This document shows positions 1-10,341 of a stretch of DNA of 64,000 bases, one piece after another (the stretch's first letter is position 1; each line of letters begins with the position of its first letter). The stretch is taken from contig CM077157.1 of NCBI GenBank assembly GCA_039583875.1, forward strand, positions 77,748,346-77,812,345. The letters are read 5' to 3'. Origin of the DNA: Platanthera guangdongensis. Its lineage: Eukaryota; Streptophyta; Magnoliopsida; Asparagales; Orchidaceae. Below the pieces are notes generated by a model. The model was not told the DNA's origin, did not search any database, and saw only the letters and a program-made list of their open reading frames with translations. The translations under genes and the position numbers were made by a program.

Positions 1-192
1 GCTTTGTTGCTAGTGGCCGGTTATTTTATCATGGTTTAGATAGTGTTGGTATGATAATAATATTATAATACTATAGTGGGTGAGTATTATTTTAGCTTAT
101 CCCTATTCCTCTTTCCCAAACCCGACGGGAAGCTTCTAGTGGAAGGAATCAAGGAATAGGAATAAGCTCCCAGATAATCGAATGCAATGTTT
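1..192. other. Unassigned AT-rich flank with a near-perfect inverted repeat
   Basis: No coding sequence is seen. Positions 94-109 and 153-168 form an inverted repeat that matches at 15 of 16 bases around a 43-nt loop. Homology to the second copy of element A begins only at about 193, so this stretch is either a deletion junction or the end of a small inserted element. Confidence 0.4.
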
Positions 193-1773
193 TGATTCTT
201 CGTATGGCGGGCCTGCTTCAGGTTTCCACGCGTCTTCTGGTATGCTCACAAGCTGAGCATTGGGTAACCTCTTCCCTTAGCTTTTTATGATTTTAATTTC
301 TCCATTATATGCTGCTTTGTTTAGTTTAAGTCTGGGGGAGAGATTTGTTACCTATTGCACGTACACATCTCATGTGCATACTAGAAGCTTTTATTGTTTT
401 ATTTTGCTTAGTTCATTGCATCACACACCACTGCACCCACATGAGCGCGTGCTTAGCTTTTTGCGTGCTGCGAGTTAAACTCATTTCTTTGTTAGATTTG
501 GGAAAATTATGGTGCTGGTTTAGGATTGTGAGACTGAGTAAAATGTTGGCCTTGTTGTGTTTCTAGTCAATTGCTCTCGTCTCGTGTAGAAATTGAAGTA
601 GATTTAATTTTTCTATATGCTTATAGTTTTATATCTTTCTACTTGTGTAAAAACTTTTTATTCTACTCAAAAGTTGGTGAATCCGGTGTGAATCCGACGG
701 TAGCTTAGGGATGTGTGTAGACGGCCGTTAGTTTTATATTGCTCGAGTCGGGAGGAGGGATAGTCTTTCTCACTGGCTAAGAACTTTCCCCAAGCTATTC
801 TTGAAGCATGTGTATAGGTTAGTCATGCATGAGTGTGATGTAGGCCATCAATTTGGTCGGGTTGAGCTTTGTACCATTCCTAACGTCTTGTCCTCGCTAG
901 CCCCGTTGTGCCTACCCTTCTTTTGATTCAGCTCCACCTTCATTCACCAAAGCCTCATAGCCAATCCTAGTTGCACACCCAAGTCGAGTTTAGAGTTTTA
1001 TATTTTCATGTTGGGATGTGATGTGGTGTTATTATTTATGAAAATGTGGAAGTGCTCTCAAGTTTATATCTGCTGAATTGTGCAAATAAAATGAAGAAAA
1101 AGAAAAAAAAAACAGAGAGAAAAATATTTGTAAAGAAAAAGAAAAAAAAAGTGAAAAGGAAAAGTAAAATTGAAAATCCTATTTGAGATGTGCTTATTTT
1201 TGGTGTAGGCGGTGCACACACCCAAATGTTAAAAGTTTAGTTTGGGGGTATGGTGTACCCGCATATATTTTGGTTAGCTGATGGATTCCCTTCATACTAG
1301 CTCATTTGGGTTAGGTGCACAGCCTTCTTGTTTATCCTTATTTACCTCACCAAAACCCAAGCCCCATCTCTTCACCTAAAGTCCTTCTGATTCGTGTGTG
1401 AACCAAACCAGTGCCGTGGAGAGAATGTGAAAGGGCAAGCATATGGTCACCGACATTGGTTGATTCCTTTGGAGGTTATCCGGAGCCCCGATCTTTGGCA
1501 ATGCTCGCCTAGCGATTAGTCTACTTTCTCCCTACGCATGACCGTATGATTCACCGTGATTCCATTTTTGAGTAATAATAAAATTTTGATACGCCTTGTG
1601 AAAAGTATAAACTATTTTGTATACTTAGAAATTTCTTCTATTATATTTTTACGCGCGTGAGCATGCGACTTCGCATGGTACTTCGTATCGCAATTTCTTT
1701 GTTAACTAGTATTTTTCCCTATCTGCTTAGATTTTGTTTGCTCGGGACGTGCAAACAGTTAAGTCTGGGGGTG
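193..1773 (+). mobile_element. Element A, upstream tandem copy: 3' internal non-coding region (left-truncated)
   Basis: This is a second copy of 4898-6478: the same length (1581 bp), collinear and only a few percent different. It ends in a polypurine tract directly against an LTR. It encodes no recognisable protein; a 73-codon ORF at 345-566 is present in both copies but looks fortuitous. Polypurine-like motifs of the type AAGTCTGGGGG recur near 327-340, 1237-1250 and 1760-1773. With the complete unit downstream it gives the order internal-LTR-internal-LTR, as expected from unequal LTR recombination or tandem integration. Confidence 0.8.
1760..1773 (+). other. Polypurine tract of element A (upstream copy)
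   Basis: TAAGTCTGGGGGTG lies immediately before the TG that opens the LTR, the usual place for the plus-strand primer of LTR retrotransposons. The corresponding tract at 6465-6478 has a G-to-T change within the G run. Confidence 0.75.
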
Positions 1774-3252
1774 TGATGAGTCCATGTTTTATACCTATTT
1801 CCGGACTCATCTAGGCTTGTTTTCCTTCGCTTGCACTTCACTTTTAGTTCGTTATCGTATATATTTCATCTTATCTTTATTTATATAGGAAGTACACATT
1901 TATGCCCGTGGTTGTGTATTTTGTTATTTATATAGTTTGTACTCCCTTTTGTGATTGTCTGGAATGTCTGCACAGATTAGTGATTGGTTTTTCCTTTCGG
2001 TACAGGGGTCGTGTGCGTGTTCCGGGATGGTTGTGAAACAGGAATACTGCGCACGACCACTGGTCGTGCGCCCCTGATCGTGCGCACTACTCTACGTTTT
2101 CCAGAATCAGCCTGGGGTAAGCGCACGACCACAGGACATATTGCGCACGACCACCGGTCATGCGCCACTGATCGTGTGCATTGATTCCTCATTTCTGGAG
2201 TCCTGTCTGGGTAATCGCACGATCATTGGACTTAGTGCGCACGACCACTGGTCGTGCGCCACTTCTCGTGCGCATTATCCCAGTTCTTCTTCCTGATATT
2301 CCATGCCAGTGCGCACGAGCACAGGACATAGTGCGCACGACCACTGGTCGTGCGCCTGGGATCGCTCATTTTCCTCCGCCGTTTTCCGCCTTCTCCGTGG
2401 TTCCCCTTCATCTTCCACCCTAGGGAGGTGCTCCGGGCAAGCTTTCACCGCCAAATCCGAGTCGGAGCTTCCTCTCGGCCTTCTCCTTCATCCGTGAGCT
2501 TCAAGTAGTGTTTGACGCCATAGCCATCAAGCAAAGGAAAGCTAGCAAACTTCGTCCGCTATCGTGAGACGAAGAAGACGGGCCATTGGAAGGTGATGAC
2601 AGCCCTTCTCTATCCCGGACACAGTTGAGGACCGAGCTTGGACGCGGAATGACAACCCGACGATTCCAACCGTGAATCCTCAGCAAGGCTTCGGATTCGG
2701 TCGATATCTTGACTTGTTCTTGCTTTCTTGTTGAATATTGGTGTTTAACTTTAGTTATATTGTCTAAGTATGTTTAGTTTGTAAAACGATTTTATACAAT
2801 CATGTCTATGTGATTTTGTATGTTTTCGTTATTTGCTTGAGTTGCGCCATATTCCATCCACCACCATCCATCCTTGCCGCACTAGCAATTGCTAGTGGCG
2901 TGCGTAGCGAAGAGGTGCTCACGACCATCATTCCGCCGTTCTAACCACCTCATCTGCTAGCCTTCTCGTCCATCCGCCTAGTGTTTCGGTGCATAGCGGC
3001 CCGACTAGTCTTCCATCCCGCCTTGCGAAGCATCGCATAGCGGCGTTGCATAGGAGTAGTTGATAGCTTTTTATTTTCTGTTTCCGCAATATCAAAACCT
3101 CCCCTTAGATAATTCCGACTTGAGGACTTCAATCTTAAGTCCTCCTCGAAATTAACTCCACCTTACTGTGTTCCTTGTGAGATCGATACATGGGAAAACC
3201 CCCATTTTATATTACTTGTGCGAGTGCTTCACTGTCGTGATCTTTAGCATCA
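1774..3252 (+). repeat. LTR of element A, upstream copy (TATA region deleted)
   Basis: It starts TGATGAGTCC after a polypurine tract and ends TTTAGCATCA six bases before the primer-binding site. It is 90 bp shorter than the downstream LTR. The largest gap, at about 2360, corresponds to 7085-7154 of the other copy and removes the TATA box. The gap is bounded by direct GATCG repeats, one of which remains. A second gap of roughly 23 bp lies near 2048. This LTR would be the 5' LTR of the full unit and lacks a visible core promoter. Confidence 0.85.
2049..2355. repeat. Four hairpin-forming repeats, about 94-bp period, in LTR A (upstream)
   Basis: Inverted repeats with arms GCGCACGACC and GGTCGTGCGC around a 3-nt centre occur at 2049-2071, 2143-2165 (slightly changed), 2237-2259 and 2333-2355. 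The spacing is 94, 94 and 96 bp. Between them lie single arms followed by ACAGGACATA. Confidence 0.9.
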
Positions 3253-3258
3253 AGTTTT

Positions 3259-3276
3259 TGGTGTCGTTGCCGGGGA
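3259..3276 (+). other. Primer-binding site (tRNA-Asp type) of element A
   Basis: TGGTGTCGTTGCCGGGGA lies six bases after the LTR. It differs at one position from TGGCGCCGTTGCCGGGGA, the complement of the plant tRNA-Asp 3' end that primes Athila/Tat-type Ty3 elements. Confidence 0.85.
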
Positions 3277-3492
3277 ACACAGTCGTGTGAGTTTGTGGAG
3301 AGGGAGATAATAGATTGAAGCCCTTTTCCATTTGTGCATATCATTCTTTTTTCTTATTTGCTTTGGTTATTATAATTTTTCTTTTGCTTATTTCTTTTTA
3401 CACCCCTTTTCTGATTTTTAATTTAGATAGCAGATCAGTGCTATTTTTATTTTAGCTGTGTAGCACTTTTTCAGCAATTATTTTTGTTCGTG

Positions 3493-4809
3493 ATGGATTC
3501 TGATACTGAGTGTCGTATCCTTGACACTTTGCGCCGATCCATCGATTCCATTGCTGTTATGAATACCGAGCATTGCATTCGGTGTTTGTTATGTCAAGGT
3601 GTGGGCCACATGTTGAAGGATTGCCCTCGTTTGTGCAAGCCTTCTCCCTCTGATGGCGTGTAGACAACAACCTCCCATTCGCGGAATACTGTTGTGGACA
3701 GGCCTACCGGGGTGTTACCTGGCCCATACACTGATATAATTCACTTTGCTCATTCTTTACCCGTTTAGATTACTGAAGAATCTCTGGCCGCATACAACTC
3801 TTTCATGGGTCCCTCGATCCCTTTTTACGAGCTTTCCTCGAGTGATGATGATCACTCTGGTGTTAGCCAACAAAAAGAGGAGCAGGAACTCATGGGCGCT
3901 CCTGTATGGGACGATGAGATTGTTCCGGTCATCGACGGGGTGGCGTCAGTGAATGATTTTGCGATGGGACCTGCTCATTCAGTGCTTGATTTTGAGAGCA
4001 GCCTTGCCCCTCCGCAATTTTTGCCGGATTGTGCTATTCCTCTTTCTTGTGAGTCGGTTGATGATGCCGTGATTGTGGATGACTCGGTGCCCGAGGTTGT
4101 GCCGAAGTGGGATGATGATTCCTCTATCTCCGACGGAGAAGGTGGATCTTCGGAACACTTTTACGCACCCCGGTGGGATGAGGAATACCCTCTTTCCGAT
4201 GCAGAGGTTTGCACCTCCTTATTGGATGAGGCTGTTCCTCTTACCACCGTGGACCTCGAGTTCTCGGATTCCCCTCGGTACGACTCGTATGATACCGATG
4301 ATGATCTATGCTTGGATCCTGCTGAGAGTGATACCGGGATCACTCTCCCTATTTCTGATTATTTTAGTTCTTCTTCTCTTTTATTACTTGATCCCCCTTC
4401 TTTATCTGAGCCTATGCATGATGAGTCTCCATAGGTACGTTGGGATGACGATGAGCTTTGTGCTCATGTCGTTGCCATCGCCTCCTGCGGGCCTGTGATA
4501 GACGATACCTTGCTAGGCAAGGATTTATTTTGTGGTGAGATGAGTGAGGACCACGCCTCCTCCTCATCCTACTTCCTATTTCCTCTACCTGTGTTGGGCA
4601 GGTATGATTATTTAGGTAGATGGGTAACTGCTCTATCACCGTATTGGTACCCATTATCGAAACGGATATTAGGCCAGTTACCTGTGCACTTTTTATTTCA
4701 TAGACCCATTAGCAAGAACTGTTTAGAATTTAATAAGTCGTCCTGGGATGACAGTAACGCCAGTACTTATCTTTCATTTTCCGCATTTTATTTTTCATGT
4801 TTATTTTAG
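3493..4809 (+). pseudogene. Element A Gag-like ORF with zinc knuckle and acidic WDD repeats, broken by three TAG codons
   Basis: One frame of 439 codons runs from ATG 3493 to the stop ending at 4809. It is interrupted only by TAG at 3661-3663, TAG at about 3769-3771 and TAG at 4432-4434. Near codons 27-45 there is a CCHC knuckle, C-x2-C-x4-H-x4-C (CLLCQGVGHMLKDC), the RNA-binding signature of Gag. Downstream the protein is strongly acidic, with a recurring P-x-W-D-[DE]-[DE] motif (PVWDDE, PKWDDD, PRWDEE, and RWDDDE just after the third TAG). Continuation of the motif past the last TAG shows that the frame was once open. All three stops could be C-to-T changes of CAG. No other recognised domain; the function of the acidic part is unknown. 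Confidence 0.7.
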
Positions 4810-4897
4810 TTTTAGCATTTCTTTTTGTATATTTTTCTTTTGTTTTTGCGGAGCTCACCCCTGCAGGTATTCATAGCAAATCGCATTGGCGGGATTC
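4810..4897 (+). other. Spacer of element A
   Basis: T-rich non-coding stretch between the broken ORF and the 3' region that is shared by both tandem copies. Nothing else is seen. Confidence 0.5.
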
Positions 4898-6478
4898 TGA
4901 TTCTTCGTATGGCGGGCCTGCTTCAGGTTTCCACGCGTCTTCTGGTATGCTCACAAGCTGAGCATTGGGTAACCTCTTCCCTTAGCTTTTTCTGATTTTA
5001 ATTTCTCTATTATATGCTGCTTTGTTTAGTTTAAGTCTGGGGGAGAGATTTGTTACCTATTGCACGTACACATCTCATGTGCATACTAGAAGCTTTTATT
5101 GTTTTATTTTGCTTAGTTCATTGCATCACACACCACTGCACCCACATGAGCGCGTGCTTAGCTTTTTGCGTGCTGCGAGTTAAACTCATTTCTTTGTTAG
5201 ATTTGGGAAAATTATGGTGTTGGCGTAGGATTGTGAGACTGAGTAAAATGTTTGTCTTGTTGTGTTTCTAGTCAACTGCTCTCGTCTCGTGTAGAAATTG
5301 GAGTAGATTTAATTTTTCTGTATGCTTATAGTTTTATATCTTTCTATTTGTGTAAAAACTTTTTATTCTACTCAAAAGTTGGTGAATCCGGTGTGAATCC
5401 GATGGTAGCTTAGGGATATCTGTAGACGGCCGTTAGTTTTGTATTGCTCGAGTCGGGAGGAGGGATAGTCTTTCTCGTTGGCTAAGAACTTGCCCCAAGC
5501 TATTCTTGAAGCATGTGTATAGGTTAGTCATGCATGAGTGTGATGTAGGCCATCAATTTGGCCCGGTTGAGCTTTGTACCATTCCTAACGTCTTGTCCTC
5601 GCTAGCGCTGTTATGCCTACCCTTCTTTTGATTCAGCTCCATCTTCATTCACCAAAGCCTCATAGCCAATCCTAGTCGCACACCCAAGTCGAGTTTAGAG
5701 TTTTATATTTTCATGTTAGGATGTGATGTAGTGTTATTATTTATGAAAATGTGGAAGTGCTCCCAAGTTTATATCTGCTGAATTGTGCAAATAAAATGAA
5801 GAAAAATAAAAAAAAAACAGAGAGAAAAATATTTGTAAAGAAAAAGAAAACAAAAGTGAACAGGAAAAGTAAAATTGAAAATCCTATTTGAGATGTGCTT
5901 ATTTTTGGAGTAGGCGGTGCACACACCCATATGTTAAAAGTTTAGTTTGGGGGTGTGGTGTACCCGTATATATTTTGGTTAGCTGATGGATTCCCTTCAT
6001 ACTAGCTCCTTTGGGTTAGGTGCACAGCCTTCTTGTTTATCCTTGTTTACCTCACCAAAACCCAAGCCCCATCTCTTCACATAAAGTACTTCTGATTCGT
6101 GTGTGAACCAAACCAGTGTCGTGGAGAGAATGTGAAAGGGCAAGCATATGGTCACCGACATTGGTGGATTCCTTTGGAGGTTATCCGGAGCCCCGATCTT
6201 TGGCAATGCTCGCCTAGCGATTAGTCTACTTTCACCCTACGCATGACCGTATGATTCACCGTGATTCCATTTTTGAGTAATAATAAAATTTTGATACGCC
6301 TTGTGAAAAGTATAAACTATTTTGTATACTTCGAAATTTCTTCTATTATATTTTTACGCGCGCGAGCATGCGACTTCGCATGGTACTTCGTATCGCAATT
6401 TCTTTGTTAACTAGTATTTTTCCCTATCTGCTTAGATTTTGTTTGCTCGGGACGCGCAAACAGTTAAGTCTGTGGGTG
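4898..6478 (+). mobile_element. Element A: 3' internal non-coding region (complete copy)
   Basis: Collinear with 193-1773. It contains purine/A-rich stretches around 5795-5880, repeated polypurine-like motifs (about 5032-5045 and 5940-5953) and the terminal tract 6465-6478. No protein is recognised on either strand. Confidence 0.75.
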
Positions 6479-6776
6479 TGATGAGTTCATGTTTTATACC
6501 TATTTCCGGACTCATCTAGGCTTGTTTTCCTTCGCTTGCACTTCACTTTTAGTTCGTTATCGTATATATTTCATCTTATCTTTATTTATATAGGAAGTGC
6601 ACATTAATTCCCGTGGTTGTGTATCTTGTTATTTATATAGTTTGTACTCCCTTTTGTGATTGTCTGAAATGTCTGCACAGATTAGTGATTGGTTTTTTCC
6701 TTTCGGTACAGGGGTCGTGTGCGTGTTCCGAGATGGTTGTGAAATAGGAATACTACGCACGATCAAAGGATATAAT

Positions 6777-7080
6777 GCGCACGACCACTGGTCGTGCGCC
6801 CCCGATCGTGCGCACTACTCTACGTTTTCCAGAATCAACCTGGGGTAAGCGCACGACCACAGGACATATTGCGCACGACCACCGGTCATGCGCAACTGAT
6901 TGTGTGCATTGATTCCTCATTTCTGGAGTCCTGTCTGGGTAATCGCACGATCATTGGACTTAGTGCGCACGACCTCTGGTCGTGCGCCACTTCTCATGCG
7001 CATTATCCCAGTTCTTCCAGATATTCCATGCCAGTGCGAACGAGCACAGGACATAGTGCGCACGACCACTGGTCGTGCGC
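6777..7080. repeat. Four hairpin-forming repeats, 94-bp period, upstream of the TATA box of LTR A
   Basis: Arms GCGCACGACC / GGTCGTGCGC around 3 nt occur at 6777-6799, 6871-6893, 6965-6987 and 7058-7080, spaced 94, 94 and 93 bp. The last one ends 34 bp before the TATA box. Confidence 0.9.
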
Positions 7081-7114
7081 CTGTGATCGTGCGCATTGTT
7101 CATTTCTGCTTTTG

Positions 7115-7123
7115 TATAAATAG
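7115..7123 (+). promoter_or_regulatory. TATA box of LTR A
   Basis: TATAAATAG, directly downstream of the hairpin array. It is the only canonical TATA in this LTR and is absent from the upstream LTR. Confidence 0.7.
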
Positions 7124-8047
7124 TGCAGGTCTCGCCCTAATCCGGGGATCCGGAGATCGCTCATTTTCCTCTGCCGTTTTCTGCCTTCTCCGCCGTTCCC
7201 CTTCATCTTCCACCCTCGGGAGGTGCTCCGGGCAAGCTTTCACTGCCAAATCCGAGCCGGAGCTTCCTCTCGGCTTTCTCCTTCATCCGTGAGCTTCAAG
7301 TAGGGTTTGACGCCATAGCCATCAAGCAAAGGAAAGCTAGCAAACTTCGTCCGCTATCGTGAGACGAAGAAGACGAGCCATTGGAAGGTGGTGACAGCCC
7401 TTCTCTATCCCGGTCGCAGTTGAGGACCGAGCTTGGATGCGGAATGACAACCCGACGATTCCAACCGTGAATCCTCAGCAAGGCTTCAGATTCGGTCGAT
7501 CTCTTGACTTGTTCTTGCTTTCTTGTTGAATATTGGTGTTTAACTTTAGTTATATTGATGAAGTATGCTTAGTTTGTAAAACGATTTTATACAATCATGT
7601 CTATGTGATTTTGTATGTTTTCGTTATTTGCTTGAGTTGCGCCATATTCCATCCACCACCATCCACCCTTGCAGCACTAGCAATTTTTAGTGGCGTGCGT
7701 AGCGAAGAGGTGCTCACGACCCTCATTCCGCCGTTCTAACCACCTCATCTGCTAGCCTTCTCGTCCATCCGCCTAGTGATTTGATGCATAGTGGCCTGAC
7801 TAGTCTTCCATCCCGCCTGGTGAAGCATCGCATAGCGGCGTTGCATAGGAGTAGTTGATAGCTTTTTATTTTCTATTTCCGCAATATCAAAACCTCCCCT
7901 TAGATAATTCCGACCTGAGGACTTCAATCTCAAGTCCTCCTCGAAATTAACTCCACCTTACTGTGTTCCTTGTGAGATCGATACATGGGAAAACCCCCAT
8001 TTTATATTACTTGTACGACCGGTTCACTGCCGTGATCTTTAGCATCA

Positions 8048-8205
8048 GTCGACACCTTCTGGATTAGTGTCGACACCTTCTGGCTTAGTGTCGACAGCTT
8101 TTATCTTAGTGTCGACACCTTCTGGATTAGTGTCGACACCTTCTAGCTTAGTGTCGACACCTTCTAGCTTAGTGTCGACACCTTATGGCTTTGGTGTCGA
8201 GAGGG
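8048..8205. repeat. Tandem 20-21 bp repeat with core GTGTCGACAC
   Basis: About eight units of GTGTCGACACC plus TTCTGGATTA or a close variant. The core is a perfect decamer palindrome around a SalI-type GTCGAC. Later units (8205-8275) change to GAGAGGGACTCGACACC. The same decamer recurs in elements D', D'', E and F. Confidence 0.9.
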
Positions 8206-8436
8206 ACTCGACACCTTGTGCTGAGTGTCGAGAGGGACTCGACACCTTCTGTCTTAGTCTGGAGAGGGACTCGACGCCTTTCTCCTTAGGCTGGTGTTTT
8301 CTCCTGAGTTGGTTAGGATGGGTTTATTTCGGGTTGTTGATGTTTCTCGGCTAGTTTTGAAGGCCGAGTCGTGAATTATGGCAGGTGGTTTTGTTTGATG
8401 GCTCTGTGAGGGGTGGAGTGGTGTAGAGCCTTGGTC

Positions 8437-8570
8437 GCCACCATTTTGGCCCCGGGATGGGCTGTTTGTTTTGGTGTATTGCCACCATTTTTGCCCCGGG
8501 ATGGGCTGGTTATTTTGGTGTGTTGTCACCATTTTGGCCCTGGTTTGGGCTGGTTGTGTTGGTGTGTTGG
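8437..8570. repeat. Three tandem 44-bp repeats in LTR B
   Basis: Copies begin at 8437, 8481 and 8525, each opening with G-C/T-CACCATTTT and ending in TTGGTGTRTT-like sequence. The third copy is the most diverged. Confidence 0.85.
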
Positions 8571-9659
8571 ACCTTAGGGCTGCCGCCGTTGACCCTTGAG
8601 TATTTATGGGTATTTTGTTTGGATGAGGACTGTTTTTGGTCACCAACCCAGACCCATGGCTTTACCACTGCTAATGATGCACAAGTTAGAACTGTTAGTT
8701 CCTTTCGGTAAAGTTGTTATTTTCGCATATGCTTGCCTTGTTGCTGGTGCAGGTTTTTAGCAGGGCATGTTGTTTATTTCTCGCACTTGGTGCGTTTTGA
8801 TCTTGCCTTGGGCAGTGTTTTACCCTTGCTGTATTGTTCATTTTACCTTCGCTCTTTTGATAGCACTTGTTGTGTGGTAGGTAAGCCTCTCTTTTATTAC
8901 TTATGAATCTAATGCTCCACTTCTTTTCATTTATTCTTGCTGAGGTATTCTTTCTTTGAATGCCTCAGGTTCAGGTTGTGGCTGATTGAGCGGCTAGTGT
9001 TCTGGTGGAGCTTGCTTGTGGCCTCCAGGGTAGCTGAGTTTGCTGTTCCTCGATTTGGTGAGGTAGTTTTCTTCTTTCTGTATAGACATACATACTCACC
9101 AGTGGGTTCTTGTCAGTTTGTTGACGCCCACTGGTGGCTTGCTTGTGATGGTGGATATGAACTCAGAACTGCCATTTTTGCCTTTTTGGAGGTTGTTTAC
9201 TTGCTTCTGGGAATGTTTTATGCTAGGTTGCATGTTAGGTATTTTTAAACCCTAAAAGCATTACTATCTGTACCTCATGCACGTCATGTTTATAAAACTA
9301 AAGCATTACTTTCCCAAGTTACAAAAAAACTATGATAAATCTAGAGTCCTGCATTCCATGAGTTGTTCTTCGGGGTCGTTTACACTCATGTAGGATGTCA
9401 AATCAACTTAACCAAAGTATTTTCCGCTACGTATAAATATATTTTTTAATTGTGGACTAGCTGATCCACTGTGCCGAGGGACACGACCATCTAACTTAAC
9501 TGGTTTTCTTTCATATTAAATTATGATTTTATCTAAAGAAATAGATTATGGGGTATTGCCTGAGTGTGTACAGTTATCCCCTGCACGATGTGGCATCATG
9601 ACATTGATTTTCTCTTGCTCTGATATGATTTAATTGTTGAGAAAATGTGGGTCGGGACA

Positions 9660-10341
9660 GTTAGTATCAGAGGGAGGTTTCTTGACAATTGGTCTGGCAA
9701 CGTTCCCTTGTTAGTGTTAGTTGTTTAGTGTCATATCATACACACATCGATGTGTCATCAGTACGTCTTGGCTGAAGCATGAGCACTACGCTCATAAGCA
9801 TGACAAGAAGTATACGGGGCATATTATGTACTATGGGATGCATAATATGAGTTTGTATATGGATCCACCATAGGTGGCAACATGTGAGGGTTATGTAGTA
9901 TGAGATGCATAACCTCACCACATGAATGCCCTTTAGCACGTTTTCTTTTTTTTCGTTGCATGCAATGTCATGTAGTATGGGATGCATAACATTGCATGTG
10001 TACGCCGCTCATAACATGCATTAAGTCCTTTTTAGAATGCATAACACAACATTTATAGCATAACATAGCATAAGCACAATGTGCCAAGCTAAAGATTTAC
10101 ATGATGACATATGTACACACATTGTTTTGAGTCAAAAGGAATATAAATTCATGCATTCATGGTCTAAGCACATGAGTTAGTGTAATGATGGTGAATCATC
10201 CTAGGTTATGCATAACATCATTATTGAAATCCCAGAGCAAGTTAGCAGTTGAAGCTCATATTTAAGTATGTTTTGTCTGTACCGGATAGTTTTGTGCTAG
10301 CAATTGGGCTAGGACTTGATTGGTGCCAATTAGATTATAGG
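9660..10341 (+). other. Element B primer site and leader with dispersed ATGCATAAC repeats
   Basis: Positions 9662-9672 (TAGTATCAGAG) match a tRNA-iMet-type primer site, TGGTATCAGAG, with one change. The leader then carries at least five copies of (GG)ATGCATAAC, near 9838, 9904, 9979, 10035 and 10205, in a G/A-rich context. It ends in TATAG directly before G-ATG, the same acceptor-like sequence seen before gag in C, E and F. Confidence 0.6.

Larger units (their letters stand above)
1774..8047 (+). mobile_element. Element A: non-autonomous LTR retrotransposon, complete LTR-to-LTR unit
   Basis: The unit is 6274 bp: LTR 1774-3252, tRNA-Asp-type primer site 3259-3276, one broken ORF 3493-4809, a 1.6-kb non-coding 3' region, a polypurine tract and LTR 6479-8047. 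No protease, reverse transcriptase, RNase H or integrase is present, so it must have depended on enzymes in trans. The primer type is the one used by Athila/Tat-type Ty3 elements, so descent from that group is likely but inferred. Its right end abuts a GTCGAC repeat array belonging to element B. The left flank lies outside the window, so a target duplication cannot be checked. Confidence 0.8.
6479..8047 (+). repeat. LTR of element A, downstream copy
   Basis: It runs from TGATGAGTTC to TTTAGCATCA, 1569 bp. It carries four hairpin repeats, then a TATA box at 7115, and a C/T-rich region after it. The right edge directly abuts a GTCGAC array of element B. Confidence 0.85.
8048..9659 (+). repeat. 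LTR of Ty3 element B (5' edge lost)
   Basis: The right end is defined by GGGTCGGGACA at 9649-9659 followed by a tRNA-Met-type primer site. The left end is cut by element A at 8047/8048. It contains the GTCGAC array at 8048-8205 and a 44-bp triplication at 8437-8570. No coding function is visible; the ORF at 8067-8354 only reads through the 21-bp repeat (VSTPSGL units). Confidence 0.6.

Noticed and set aside
345..566. 73-codon ORF present in both tandem copies of A
   Set aside because: The copies are nearly identical DNA, so conservation says nothing about coding; no domain and unusual composition.
1095..1170. A-rich tract as a poly(A) tail of a LINE or processed gene
   Set aside because: It is interrupted by G, occurs at the same internal place in both A copies (5795-5880) and has no flanking target duplication.
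3661..4434. Programmed readthrough of the three TAG codons in element A
   Set aside because: The bases after each TAG (ACA, ATT, GTA) do not match the CARYYA readthrough context, and decayed CAG is simpler.
8067..8354. ORF with VSTPSGL repeats
   Set aside because: Its periodicity comes from the 20-21 bp DNA repeat in LTR B; no start context or conserved domain.
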